DNA of 64,000 bases from Neovahlkampfia damariscottae (Eukaryota > Heterolobosea > Selenaionea > Neovahlkampfiida > Neovahlkampfiidae): contig JABLTG010000010.1 of assembly GCA_016618085.1 (NCBI GenBank), positions 62,001-126,000 on the forward strand, in the 5' to 3' direction. Below the pieces are notes generated by a model that did not search any database, was not told the DNA's origin, and saw nothing but the letters and a program-made list of their open reading frames with translations. Both the position numbers and the translations under genes were made by a program. Of this stretch, positions 45,851 through 55,394 are shown piece after piece; the stretch's first letter is position 1, and every line of letters begins with the position of its first letter.

Positions 45851-48070
45851 TTATTCCAATTTTTCATTCAAAAATTTAAATAAAGAAATTTGACAAGACG
45901 ATGATGTATTTTCATGTCTTGTATGTCCAGCTGAAACCTCAAGACATCCAGCACCTTCACGAAAATTATATTTGGTATCCAGTGGTTTATTACTTTTGAT
46001 CCAATTTCTTGCTGAATTTTTTAAAAATTCTTTCACATCAGTTGATAATTCTTGATGAGCAAAATGAACAGAATCTGTGAATCCTATAGCTTTTAATCTC
46101 TTCAATAACATATCATGTCTATTAGACAAAAGAGAAATAGCTGCAGACCCACCAGCAGAATGAGCAACGATACAAATATTCTTTGCTTTTGATTTTGAAA
46201 TGAATTCATCATAACAATAAATCACATGTTCTGCAGATGAAGATGAATGCTCAATCGGTTCCATTTCAACTTTTAAGAGTTCAACTTCTGATTTCAAAAA
46301 TGTGTCTCTTTTTGTCAAATCAATTTTATTTTTTGGTGTCAATACTAAATTTGGGTTTAACACCATCACAGCATAACCTTCTGATATTGCTTGTTCAATA
46401 TAATCTAAACAAGCACCTGTGTGTAACGAATCATTGATACATAATGATCTTGCCCATTGTCCAGGCCTAACAGCACCTGATCCTTGAATGATCACAAGCA
46501 ATTTATTTTCATTTGTCAAAGCATCTTTTGATAAAAATATGTTGTTTGTTTTTTTTGTATCAACAAAATACTCTTCTAATTTATATTTTTCTTTCATTTG
46601 ATCTTGAATATAATTAGTGATAGCATCACCAAGAGCATTATAATGTGATTGATTGATGAAATAAAATGGATCACCTGTATCAATATTTCTCAATTTTTGT
46701 TCTTCATTATACTCATAATTAAAGTCAGAAAGATCATATTTTTCTTTCAATTCTTTAGGTACAGTTTTAATTAATACTTCATGTTTCTTCAATGATTCTT
46801 TTGATGCATATTTCAAAAATAAATCATGTGAACATAATTTTTTACATTTCATCATTTTATTTCTATTGTAAGGACAATTTAATAAAATGAATGATTCATT
46901 CTTTTCTAAAAATTTTTCATCTATAAATTTTGATAAACAATTTGAACAGAAATAATGACGACAACCAAAATGAACAAAATCTCCTTCTTTCAAATCTTTT
47001 TGTTTTATTGAACAAATTTGACATATTGGTTCTCTTCTTTCAATACACCATGAAAGACTTGTTTCAATTGCTTCCTAAAAAAAATGATGAATTTTTTTCA
47101 GTGATTTTTTTTACTTGAGCTGAGTAGTCAGAAAGAATGGAATGATATCCATCTTTTATAACTAATAATGTTTTATCTTTTGAAATGGATTTATCATAGA
47201 GATTTTGTGAACCTTCTAATCTAACAATAAAATCATGAGTTCCATGTACAATCAACATTGGAGTATCAATTTTATCCAAATTCTCCATTAAATGATTACT
47301 CATTAAAACCATTTCTCTACCTGTTGATGCTGGTAATCCTCCTTTAAACGTATTTGGATGTTTTAATTTTCTTTGTTGTTCTGCAACAATTCTGGTATTT
47401 TTAGTGACATCTTCATAACTGAAAAGTTTTTAAAAGATAAAATTTATGATTTTACCTCACTGGAAATGATTGTATGACATTTGATAAAAAATATAGTGCA
47501 TTGAAAACAAAAGAACTTGGTTTTTCTGTTACATCAATAGCAGCAGCCATTAAAAGAATTCCAGTGATTTCAGGATGAAAAAAAGGTTTGTTTAACATCA
47601 TTTCTAAGATAATTGCGCCACCCATTGATTCACCAATTAAATAAACAGGTAAACCTTCTAGACTTGGATTTTCTTTCATAACTCCATTAATGAATGACCA
47701 TGACGTTTGATGGAACTCATTAAAATCTGCAATACATAAATCTTTACCACCAAAAGTTTTTCCATGACCTTTTTTTGTTTAGTTTTTACTTTTTCTTACC
47801 AATTTGATCAAATGCAAAAACTTCAAAATTTGCTTTTTTAAAAACATTTGCGACTGGAGCTTTTAAATCTGAACAATTTGTAAGTCCATGTAAAATGAAA
47901 AGAATTGCTTTTGGGTCCTTTTGTTGGTACTGAAAATAATGAACTGGAAATCCTTGAAAGTTTCTGTCTGTTCTGCAATTTATCGTAGATTCTATTAATT
48001 TTACATCTTCATTTTCTTCGACTTTCCAACCATGTAAGTCATTCAAAAATTTTGCTTGTTCTTCTGTCAT
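45851..48070 (-). CDS. Monoglyceride-lipase / RING / Arb2 three-domain fusion
   Basis: About 685 residues. Residues 1-280 are a monoacylglycerol-lipase-type alpha/beta hydrolase: ILFILHGLTNCSD, the nucleophile elbow IGESMGG, the Asp in HGTHDFIV and the His in GYHSILSD. A join across a 40-nt intron (about 47073-47113) then leads without a gap to a RING-like Cys cluster (CQICSIKQKDL, CRHYFCSNC) and an Arb2/FAM172A domain (KLLVIIQGSGAVRPGQWARS, GYAVMVLNPNLV, ICIVAHSAGGSAAISLLS). The last has its own Ser-centred elbow. I know no such fusion. Upstream coding before 48070 is possible. It may couple lipid hydrolysis and ubiquitination; this is inference. Confidence 0.8.
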
Positions 48071-48309
48071 GGTTTTTTTCAACTTGAAGAAAAATTGTTG
48101 GTGGAAATTTATTATCAAATGAAAAACGTTTTATGTGAATCATGAACACTTCATGGTATTGCAGAGTTTGTTCTTTTGCTGAGACAAAACCATGAACATT
48201 ATGAATAGAAGAAAGACTCACACCAGATGAAAACTAAAAGATGTTAAATATTCTTTAACATTTCAGATACAAAATAATCACAAAGAATTTTCAAAATATT
48301 TACAATTTA

Positions 48310-49386
48310 TTAAATGAAAAGGACAAAAAATGCACTAAAAAGAAGAAAGAAACAAGTTGATGAAACACGATGCCCAATGGAAGGTGTTGTCATCTCAGAA
48401 TCTTTTGGTGTGTTAATTGATGGAGGATCTTTTACCGGTGGACCATTTTGGGACGTAGAACTTTCTTTTGGGGTTTGAGATACCTTTCCACTTGGGTTGG
48501 TCTTTTTTGGATTTGAAATTTTCGGTGTGACACTTCCAGTTGATTTAGATGGTTCTATTTTTTCCAAAGAAACTGATGGTTTTGGATATTCACTGTTCAA
48601 CGGTTTCTTATTTGGTTTTCCTGTGATTGAATTTATTGGAACCGGACTTTGGCTCAAAATTGGATTTTCAATTGTATACTTGGAAATTTTTGGACTTGGG
48701 TTTGAATTACCTTCAGATGTACTAACTTTTGGATTCACTGAATTTGTTGGGTAAGGTGCATCTGTCTCTCCATTTGATATTGAATGTTTTGGTATTGGAA
48801 TACTTGGTGATACATACGGTCCATTGGGTGCTTTTGAATCCTTTGGCTTTGGTTTTGTGGACTTCAAGGGGTAATGATATTGCTGAGATTGAATTGGTGT
48901 TGGACTTGGAGATTCATACGGTTCATTGGGTATATTCGACTCTATTGGATGATTATAAGTTGATTTAATAGGATCTATCGGCACTATTGACTGCTTTGGA
49001 TACGGACCATGTGATTCTTTTGGTGTTGGAGATTTCTTTGGCTTTTTTGGTTTGTGAACACAATAAGGATTGTAGTACATATTATTGAACATTTTTTGTT
49101 GACATGGATTTGGACCATCTTTTATCAGCTCTTTATGAATAGATCTGAGATTTTCACAAACATGAACATATTCTGCAACACCATATTGAAATCTTTTTTT
49201 TTTTGCAATAAGATGAACCAAATTCTTTTTCTTTTTAGCAATCCATTTTCTTTCTTGATTTATTTTTGAAATGATTAAAGCTTTTTGTTGCTTTAAATGC
49301 TTCAAATATTGTATTGAAGCAACAGAAGACGAGCATAAGCAAGTAAGGATGCTGAAAAGCAATAACCAGACAATGATCGATTTCAT
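48310..49386 (-). CDS. Secreted Pro/Ser/Lys-rich surface protein, probably GPI-anchored
   Basis: Intronless, 358 residues. The signal peptide is MKSIIVWLLLFSILTCLCSS. Residues 25-110 are helical with Cys residues (ERKWIAKKKKNLVHLIAKKK; CENLRSIHKELIKDGPNPCQ). From residue 111 a long Pro/Ser/Lys/Thr region repeats motifs such as SPTPKES, PNEPYESPSPTP and PNGPYVSPS, likely O-glycosylated. The C-terminus is hydrophobic (STCFFLLFSAFFVLFI) after a small-residue site, as for a GPI signal. It is probably a cell-surface or cyst-wall stalk protein. No family is recognised. Confidence 0.75.
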   Translation of the reverse strand: MKSIIVWLLLFSILTCLCSSSVASIQYLKHLKQQKALIISKINQERKWIAKKKKNLVHLIAKKKRFQYGVAEYVHVCENLRSIHKELIKDGPNPCQQKMFNNMYYNPYCVHKPKKPKKSPTPKESHGPYPKQSIVPIDPIKSTYNHPIESNIPNEPYESPSPTPIQSQQYHYPLKSTKPKPKDSKAPNGPYVSPSIPIPKHSISNGETDAPYPTNSVNPKVSTSEGNSNPSPKISKYTIENPILSQSPVPINSITGKPNKKPLNSEYPKPSVSLEKIEPSKSTGSVTPKISNPKKTNPSGKVSQTPKESSTSQNGPPVKDPPSINTPKDSEMTTPSIGHRVSSTCFFLLFSAFFVLFI

Positions 49387-49550
49387 ATTTTTACTTTCAA
49401 ATAAAAAATGGATGATTTTTTGTGGTTATTATAGAATTCAAAGGGAAAAAACAACCAAATAAAGACATTCATCCCACAGATTTCTAATTGGATAAAACCA
49501 ATACCGATTTTGATTGGATAGTGTAAAAAAAGTTGACCGTTACAAAAAAC

Positions 49551-50894
49551 ATGGGTAATAAACCAACTGTAGAAACTCAGGTAAATAGTGAAAAAAATAA
49601 ACCTCTTAACAACAAAAGATTACACTTGAAGACAATGAAAGTTCAAAAATATTATTCCTAGGTAATCAAAAAAAAAAAAAATTGAAAATCATCTTCAAAA
49701 GGTTTACCTGGCAGTGGAAGTGAGACTATTATAAAAGAATTTCAAAAAGTTTTTCCACTAAAAAAAAATGAAGAATATCGTTCGGTTCTTGAATATCGAG
49801 CATTTCAGTCGATACGTCATTTGTTTAAAGGCTGTGAAACACAACAAATTAGTTTAAAAAAAGATGAAGAAAAGTTATCAAAAAAATTGAAAGAAATAGA
49901 TTTTTTATTTGGAATTACAAAGTTTATACCTGAAATTTCTCAAAAACTCGCAGAAATTTGGAAACAAAAACAAATCAAAGAAGTTTATGAAGGAAGAAAA
50001 GGACTTAGATTGAAAAATTTGACAGAACTTGAATATGTAAATTATTTTTTAGATAATATAGAAAGAATATATCATCCTGATTATATTCCATCTGATGAAG
50101 GTTTTTTTTTTATTTTTAACATTAAAGATGTTGAATTTGCCAAAAAAAATTTTCCAGAAGACATTGAAGGATTTGAGGAAAGTAAATTTGAATATGATAA
50201 AAAAACGTGTCGAGTCTTTTCTGTAGAAGGTCAAAAAAATGAAAAAAGAAATTGGATTAACTGTATCAAATTTTAAAAAAATTAACAATCTTGTTAAGGT
50301 CTTAATGGAGTTGATATTGTTGTTTATGTCTGTCCAATTGGTGATTTTGACAAAGGTCCAATGGAAGGATTTGAAAATAACATTGTATTTGAAAGCTTAG
50401 CCTTCTTTGAAAAGATGTCAAACTCACAATTTTTTAAAGAAACACCAATTATTTTAATATTCACAAAATTTGATGAATTTGATACAAAATTAAGAGATAC
50501 TGATTTAATTTGTTGTTTCAGTGATTATTCAGGTGGTTGTGTTTCAGAATCTGCAATCTCATTTTTAACTGAAAAATTCTTTAAAGCTAGAAAATCAGAG
50601 AAAACAGATGACATTTATATACACTTTGTACAAGCGGATACAAAATTTGATGAAATTATTACCAATATTGGAGGAACATTAAAGAATATTGAATGGGTAA
50701 AGAAAGAAGAAATTTTAGAAGCTGAAAGAAAAAGAAAGAAAGAAGAGGAATTAAGAAGACAAAGTTCAAAAACAGGTTCGTTGAAACCTGCAACTCCAAC
50801 TACAGGAGAAAGTCCAAAAGAAGTGGAAGAAAGTCAATCAATTGAAGATATGATACATGGTGATAATGATGGTCATTCAGGTGTTGAAATGTAA
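49551..50894 (+). CDS. Degenerate heterotrimeric G-protein alpha-like protein
   Basis: About 400 residues. MGNKPTVETQ offers a myristoylation glycine. A G-alpha layout follows: LFLGLPGSGSETIIKEFQKV (G1), helical-domain sequence, YHPDYIPSDEDVEFAKKNFP (switch I region), FSVEGQKNEKRNWINCIKF (G3; D-V-G-G-Q is V-E-G-Q), GVDIVVYVCPIGDFD, ILIFTKFDEFD (G4; N-K-x-D is T-K-F-D) and HFVQADTKF (G5; T-C-A-T-D is V-Q-A-D). The P-loop Lys and Ser are replaced by Ser-Glu, so GTP binding is doubtful. A charged Ser/Pro-rich tail replaces the receptor-binding C-terminus. The intron at 50101-50127 is only 27 nt. Confidence 0.75.
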
Positions 50895-50938
50895 AGTTTT
50901 TTTATTTATAAAAAAAAAACGTATTTTTTTTTTTTTCG

Positions 50939-52547
50939 ATGAATTTTATTGGCTTATTTTTACTTTTTACAGTTTGTGTTATCACTGCACAACAATTTAC
51001 TGATGATAACAGTGGCTTAGTACAATATACTTTACGCTCAGAACAAAAACATACTTTGAACTCTTTGAACAATTTCAAAATGTTTGAAGTTCATTCAATT
51101 GATGAAAACACAGTTGAACTTATTGGAGAAAAAAGAGATGAAGAAGTTTTTAAAAGACTTGGCTTTCAAATTGTGAACAAAGTACCTTCACAACCATTTG
51201 AAAAAATTAATGGACCAGCTGGTTACACAAAACCTCAAGAAATTCTTGAAACTTTCAAAAAACTTGAATCAACATATCCAAAGATTGTAAAATTAATCAG
51301 TCTCCAAAAGGAATACAACCTTCCAAAAACAATTGTAAAAAAAAATTTTTTGACATTTTTTCTGACAGGACGGAAATGAACTTTTTGCTTTGAAAATTTC
51401 AGAAAAAGTTTCAAAAGATAGAGATGTACCAAAGTAATTCAAAACTCAAATTTAATTTTTATCAGTCGTTTGATTGTTTCAAATCATCATGCAAGAGAAT
51501 TAATTACACCTGAATTAGCTTTGGATTCTGCAAAAAGATTAGTTAGTGGATACGAATCAAATGATAAAACAATCAAAGATATTTTAAAAAACAATCAAAT
51601 TTACATCATGTTTACTCAAAATCCTGATGGTTTGAATTATGTTTGGTCAACAAATAATTGGTTCTTTTTTTTAATCTTTTTTAATTTAAAGGTGGAGAAA
51701 AAATCGTAAAAGAAATTCAGATGGAAGTTATGGAGTTGATTTAAATCGTAATTATGACGCTGGTAAAAAATTTTTTTTTCTCAAATTTTGAACAGGTTGG
51801 AATTTAAGTTGTGGTGGAAGCAGTTCACCAAGAAGTGAAATTTATAAAGGAACATCTGCTGCTTCTGAAATTGAAACACAAACAATGGTTGTTTTTCAAA
51901 CAGAAAGAAATTTCGCTTCAGTTTTAGGTACTTTTGTTATATGACAAAAAATTAATATTTTTAGATTATCATTCATATGCTAGAGAAGTTAGAATTAATT
52001 ATGGACGTTGTACTAAAACACCACCAAAAATTGATGCTCTCTTTCAAACACTTGGATCTAAAATGGCTGTCAAACAAAATTATAGAAGAGTGTACTCATG
52101 CTGCACAGGCGGAGATATTTCTTATGCTTATATGAAACAAGGAAGTTGGGCAAATTTAGTTGAAACTGGAACGTTTGACAATTTAACATTAATTTTAACA
52201 TTTTCTTTATTAGTGCTTTTCAACCAAGAGCTGATTTAATGAAAGCTGAATTAGTTAGAGTATGGCCAGGAACACTCGAAAATTTAGCCACACCAATTCC
52301 ATTATCAGGACATGTTATTGATGCATCAACAAAAAAAGGAATCAAAGCAAACTTCAAAATTGAAGGCTTGACTTTCGTAAATAATGAACAAAGATACTCA
52401 AATAAAAAAAGAAAAGGAAGATATCATTTATGGTTACCAACAGGAAGATACGTTTTAGAATTATCGGCTGATGGATATAAAACAACAAAATTTGAAGTTG
52501 ATTTACAAAAAGAAGGAATGGTACAAGACTTTGAATTAAAAAAATAA
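50939..52547 (+). CDS. Secreted M14 zinc carboxypeptidase with regulatory-like domain
   Basis: Seven exons. The signal peptide is MNFIGLFLLFTVCVITAQQ, followed by an activation-peptide-like segment. Catalytic parts: SNHHARELITPE (H-x-x-E zinc ligands), QNPDGLNYVWSTNN, GSYGVDLNRNYDAG (substrate-binding Arg), LDYHSYAREV (third zinc His) and WANLVETGTAFQPRAD (catalytic Glu). A C-terminal transthyretin-like CarboxypepD_reg domain follows (PIPLSGHVIDASTKKGIKAN, GRYHLWLPTGRYVLELSADG). It trims C-terminal residues from proteins outside the cell or in food vacuoles. The intron before AFQPRAD starts GTTTG. Confidence 0.9.
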
Positions 52548-52638
52548 AACTCAAAAAAAAAATATTTTTTATCAATTTTATTTTTCGACTTCTCATTTCA
52601 TTGGTCAAAATTGGTAAAAAGTTTGTGTTCAGTTCGCC

Positions 52639-53243
52639 ATGGCTTTGAAACTCAGAGAATTAAAATTTTACTACCCACAACTTGTAATTTTATTAATGGC
52701 TCTTATGCTCATGTGGATTGGGTAACCAAAAAAAATCCTTTTCACAAAAAAATTTTTAGAATTACCGCAGGTGTTGGTCATGGTTGGTTGATGATTGTTG
52801 ATATTTATTTTTTTCCAAAACCTTTTAGATATACAATTGTTGTAGGTTTTGTTTGTGGTGTAGCTTATTTCCTTACAGGAATGATGGCTATAGCTGCAAC
52901 TTTAATTCCAAACAACACTGTCCAAGCAAGTTTGAAAATTTTTTTTTTTATATTATAGTTATGACTTGTGTTACGATCATATTTCATATGGCTTCTTGCT
53001 TAGTTCAATATTTTTCGTATCAATTTGAAACATCAGATTATATTATTGAATCAGTTACTTATTGGAAATATTTCACTGGAGAAGATTTTTATATCACTTT
53101 TATCTATGGTCAATTGTTTTATTTTGTTAGATTTTTTTTTTTTAATTGTTTTGTGATAGGCAATGACTTTTTTTGTTTTGTTTTGGAAATTAAAATCTGT
53201 TTGGGATCAATTACCAATGTCAAAAGGAGAAACACAAAATTGA
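52639..53243 (+). CDS. FRAG1/DRAM/Sfk1-family membrane protein
   Basis: Four exons, about 160 residues. Membrane spans include LVILLMALMLMWIG, FRYTIVVGFVCGVAYFLTGM, MTCVTIIFHMASCLVQYF and MTFFVLFWKLKSVWDQLP. Length and span order fit the FRAG1/DRAM/Sfk1 family (related to PGAP2, DRAM and Sfk1), which act in GPI-anchor remodelling, autophagy or lipid asymmetry. I chose the last intron as GTTAG...GATAG (near 53128-53160), which restores a membrane helix; another splice choice stays open but gives a basic tail. ATTGG lies about 40 bp upstream. Confidence 0.65.
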
Positions 53244-53679
53244 TTTATTTAAGGAATAAAAAGAAAGTGTTTTTTCCAAAAAAAAAAATTCATCGTCTGC
53301 AAAACATTGACAGAAAACTGCTTTGGTTGTGGACTATCATTTTGTGATGACTACTGCTGGATCTTAACATGATTTTGTTTGTCATTTTCAACCGATAAAT
53401 TGTTGAACAAGAATGGAATCCATCGAATTGGATAAATTCTTTTTATCCTCTTCTGTCTGAATCTTGCTGTTTGAAGAAGAACGATGGAAATTTCTAAATT
53501 TGAAAGAAAAATGTTGTATACAAATTTAGAGAAATTTAATTTATCACTAAATTTGGTGATTAACAACTGTTGTGACATTGATTGGTTCTTCTCGTTTGAG
53601 ACAAAAAAATGCACCAATAAAACGCATGACCAATCAAACAACTTCATTTTTCCAAATAACCGAATAACCACACATCAAA
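53244..53679. other. Intergenic stretch without a supported gene
   Basis: 436 bp holding three CCAAT/ATTGG boxes (near 53425, 53577 and 53627; the last is about 50 bp before the RWP-RK start). Reading frames on both strands look like chance. Confidence 0.5.
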
Positions 53680-54090
53680 ATGAACAAAACAATCACCAAA
53701 GAACAAATTGAAAGCTGTTTTGGACATCCACTCTATGAAGCCTGTATCATGCTCGGTATTGAATCGAAAGATTTAAAACCATTACTCAAACAGTACGGTA
53801 TAAACAGATGGCCGAAGACAAGAATCAAAAACAAGAGCTCAGATCCATTTCAAACCTTTCATCTCAACAAAACCAAAAGTTTGTCAAAAATAAGCGACTA
53901 CCAACGCAAGGAAATGCTTCCATCTGCTCAAAAAAATCAGTCTGGAAGAATATCTGGGAAAATTAGTTTTGAAAGAGACTCATATGTATTAAATCAAGGT
54001 AAAGATGTCAAAACAGTTCAAGATGTACTCTTGCAACCACGAGAAACAAAACCAAAAAATATTATGGATATTTCAAACCTTTGTAATTAA
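53680..54090 (+). CDS. RWP-RK domain putative transcription factor
   Basis: Intronless, 136 residues. The N-terminus ITKEQIESCFGHPLYEACIM, then LGIESKDLKPLLKQYGINRW and PKTRIKN, is an RWP-RK helix-turn-helix domain; the name motif reads R-W-P-K-T-R rather than R-W-P-x-R-K. The rest is Ser/Lys/Gln-rich and disordered. RWP-RK proteins regulate nitrogen use and gametogenesis in green algae and plants and occur in some amoebae. It probably binds DNA in the nucleus; targets are unknown. Confidence 0.75.
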   Translation: MNKTITKEQIESCFGHPLYEACIMLGIESKDLKPLLKQYGINRWPKTRIKNKSSDPFQTFHLNKTKSLSKISDYQRKEMLPSAQKNQSGRISGKISFERDSYVLNQGKDVKTVQDVLLQPRETKPKNIMDISNLCN

Positions 54091-54238
54091 AACTTTGTAC
54101 AAAACAAGGAATGGATTAAAAGTATGTATAAAAATTTTTTCCATTTATTTTTTTTTTTTCATTTTAACCTTAAAATTTAACTGGCTGATGCTTTAACTTT
54201 ATGAGGAAATAAAAAAACCAAAAAATTGTCAAAAAAAA

Positions 54239-55359
54239 CTATTTTTTTAAATAATGCTCAATGGACGAATTTGAGATCAATTCAACTGCTTTTTCAGCTG
54301 TTATATCTCTTTGAGCTTCGCAAAGTAATTCAAAACCAACAAAAAATTTTCTGACAGTTGAAGAGCGTAACAAAGGAGGATAAAAGTGAAAGTGCAAATG
54401 AAACAAGTCAGAGTTATCAGAAATAGGTCTTTTATGATTTTTTAGAAACAAATTTAAATTCAAACCTAAAAACCAATTAGAACAAAAAATAGTTCCTTTT
54501 ACCTTTGATGAATGCCCATCGAATATGGAAAAGAACATTTAAATAAATTATCATACCTTGTTGTCAATTCTTTCATAATTTCAGATAAATCTTCTTTTTG
54601 TTCATTTGACAATTCAGTAATGTCTGAAATGTGAGTCAAAGGCAATATCATTGTTTCAAAAGGCCAAACAGCCCAATAAGGTACTAAACATAAAAAACTA
54701 GAATTTTTAGAAATAATTCTAACTTCTTTTTCAAGTTCAAGTTTTGTGTATGAGCACAATAAGCAACAATCTTTTTTGTTTTTCCAATTTTTGAATGAGT
54801 CAATTTCTTTGGTAACTTCTTGTGGAATTTCTTCTGTTGACCATATTTGACTATGAGGATGTGGGTTAGAGCAACCCATCATGGATCCTTTATTTTCAAA
54901 TATTTGAATGTAATTTATGAAATTTTCTTTTGATAATTTTTTGAACTCATTTATCCAACAATCTACAACTTGAACAATTTCTTTTTTTTGCATAACTGGA
55001 ATGCTTTTGGAGTGATCTGGTGAAAAAACAACTACTTTACAAATTCCTCTTTGAGGTTGTGAAATCAACAAATCATCTTCATTTTTTGTCTTTGAATCTT
55101 CAACAAATTCCGGTAAAAGTGCTGAAAAATCATTCACAAAAGAAAAAGCAGTCTCGTATTTAGGATTTTTTTCACCGTTTATTCTTTTGTTTCCTGGACA
55201 AAGGTAACAATTTTCATCAAATTTTGGTAAATCTTCTTTTTGAATTTTTTCAATTTGTCCTTGCCACGGTCTTTTTGCTCTATGTGGTGAACAAAGAACC
55301 CATTCATTTGTTAAAATGTTCAATCTACGATGAGGTTGGTCAGTAAACATTTTTAACAT
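54239..55359 (-). CDS. GALT: Galactose-1-phosphate uridylyltransferase
   Basis: About 353 residues, two exons. [36 protein letters not shown] (zinc Cys pair), [16 protein letters not shown] (active-site H-P-H with the uridylylated His), [12 protein letters not shown] and [16 protein letters not shown] are all classic. The enzyme swaps UMP between UDP-glucose and galactose-1-phosphate in the Leloir pathway. Two ATGs, 55359 and 55350, are possible starts. The divergent HAD-nucleotidyltransferase gene begins 35 bp away, with one CCAATC box between. Confidence 0.93.
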
Positions 55360-55394
55360 CAAATTAAACCAATCATATTTCTCCACTTATTTCA
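55360..55394. promoter_or_regulatory. 35-bp divergent promoter with CCAATC
   Basis: Separates the GALT start (minus, 55359) from the HAD-nucleotidyltransferase start (plus, 55395). AAACCAATCAT occurs once and would have to serve both genes. Confidence 0.55.

Noticed and set aside
53351-53671. Minus-strand 106-codon frame between the FRAG1-like and RWP-RK genes
   Set aside because: It has no recognisable motif, atypical composition, and CCAAT boxes within it fit a promoter region instead.
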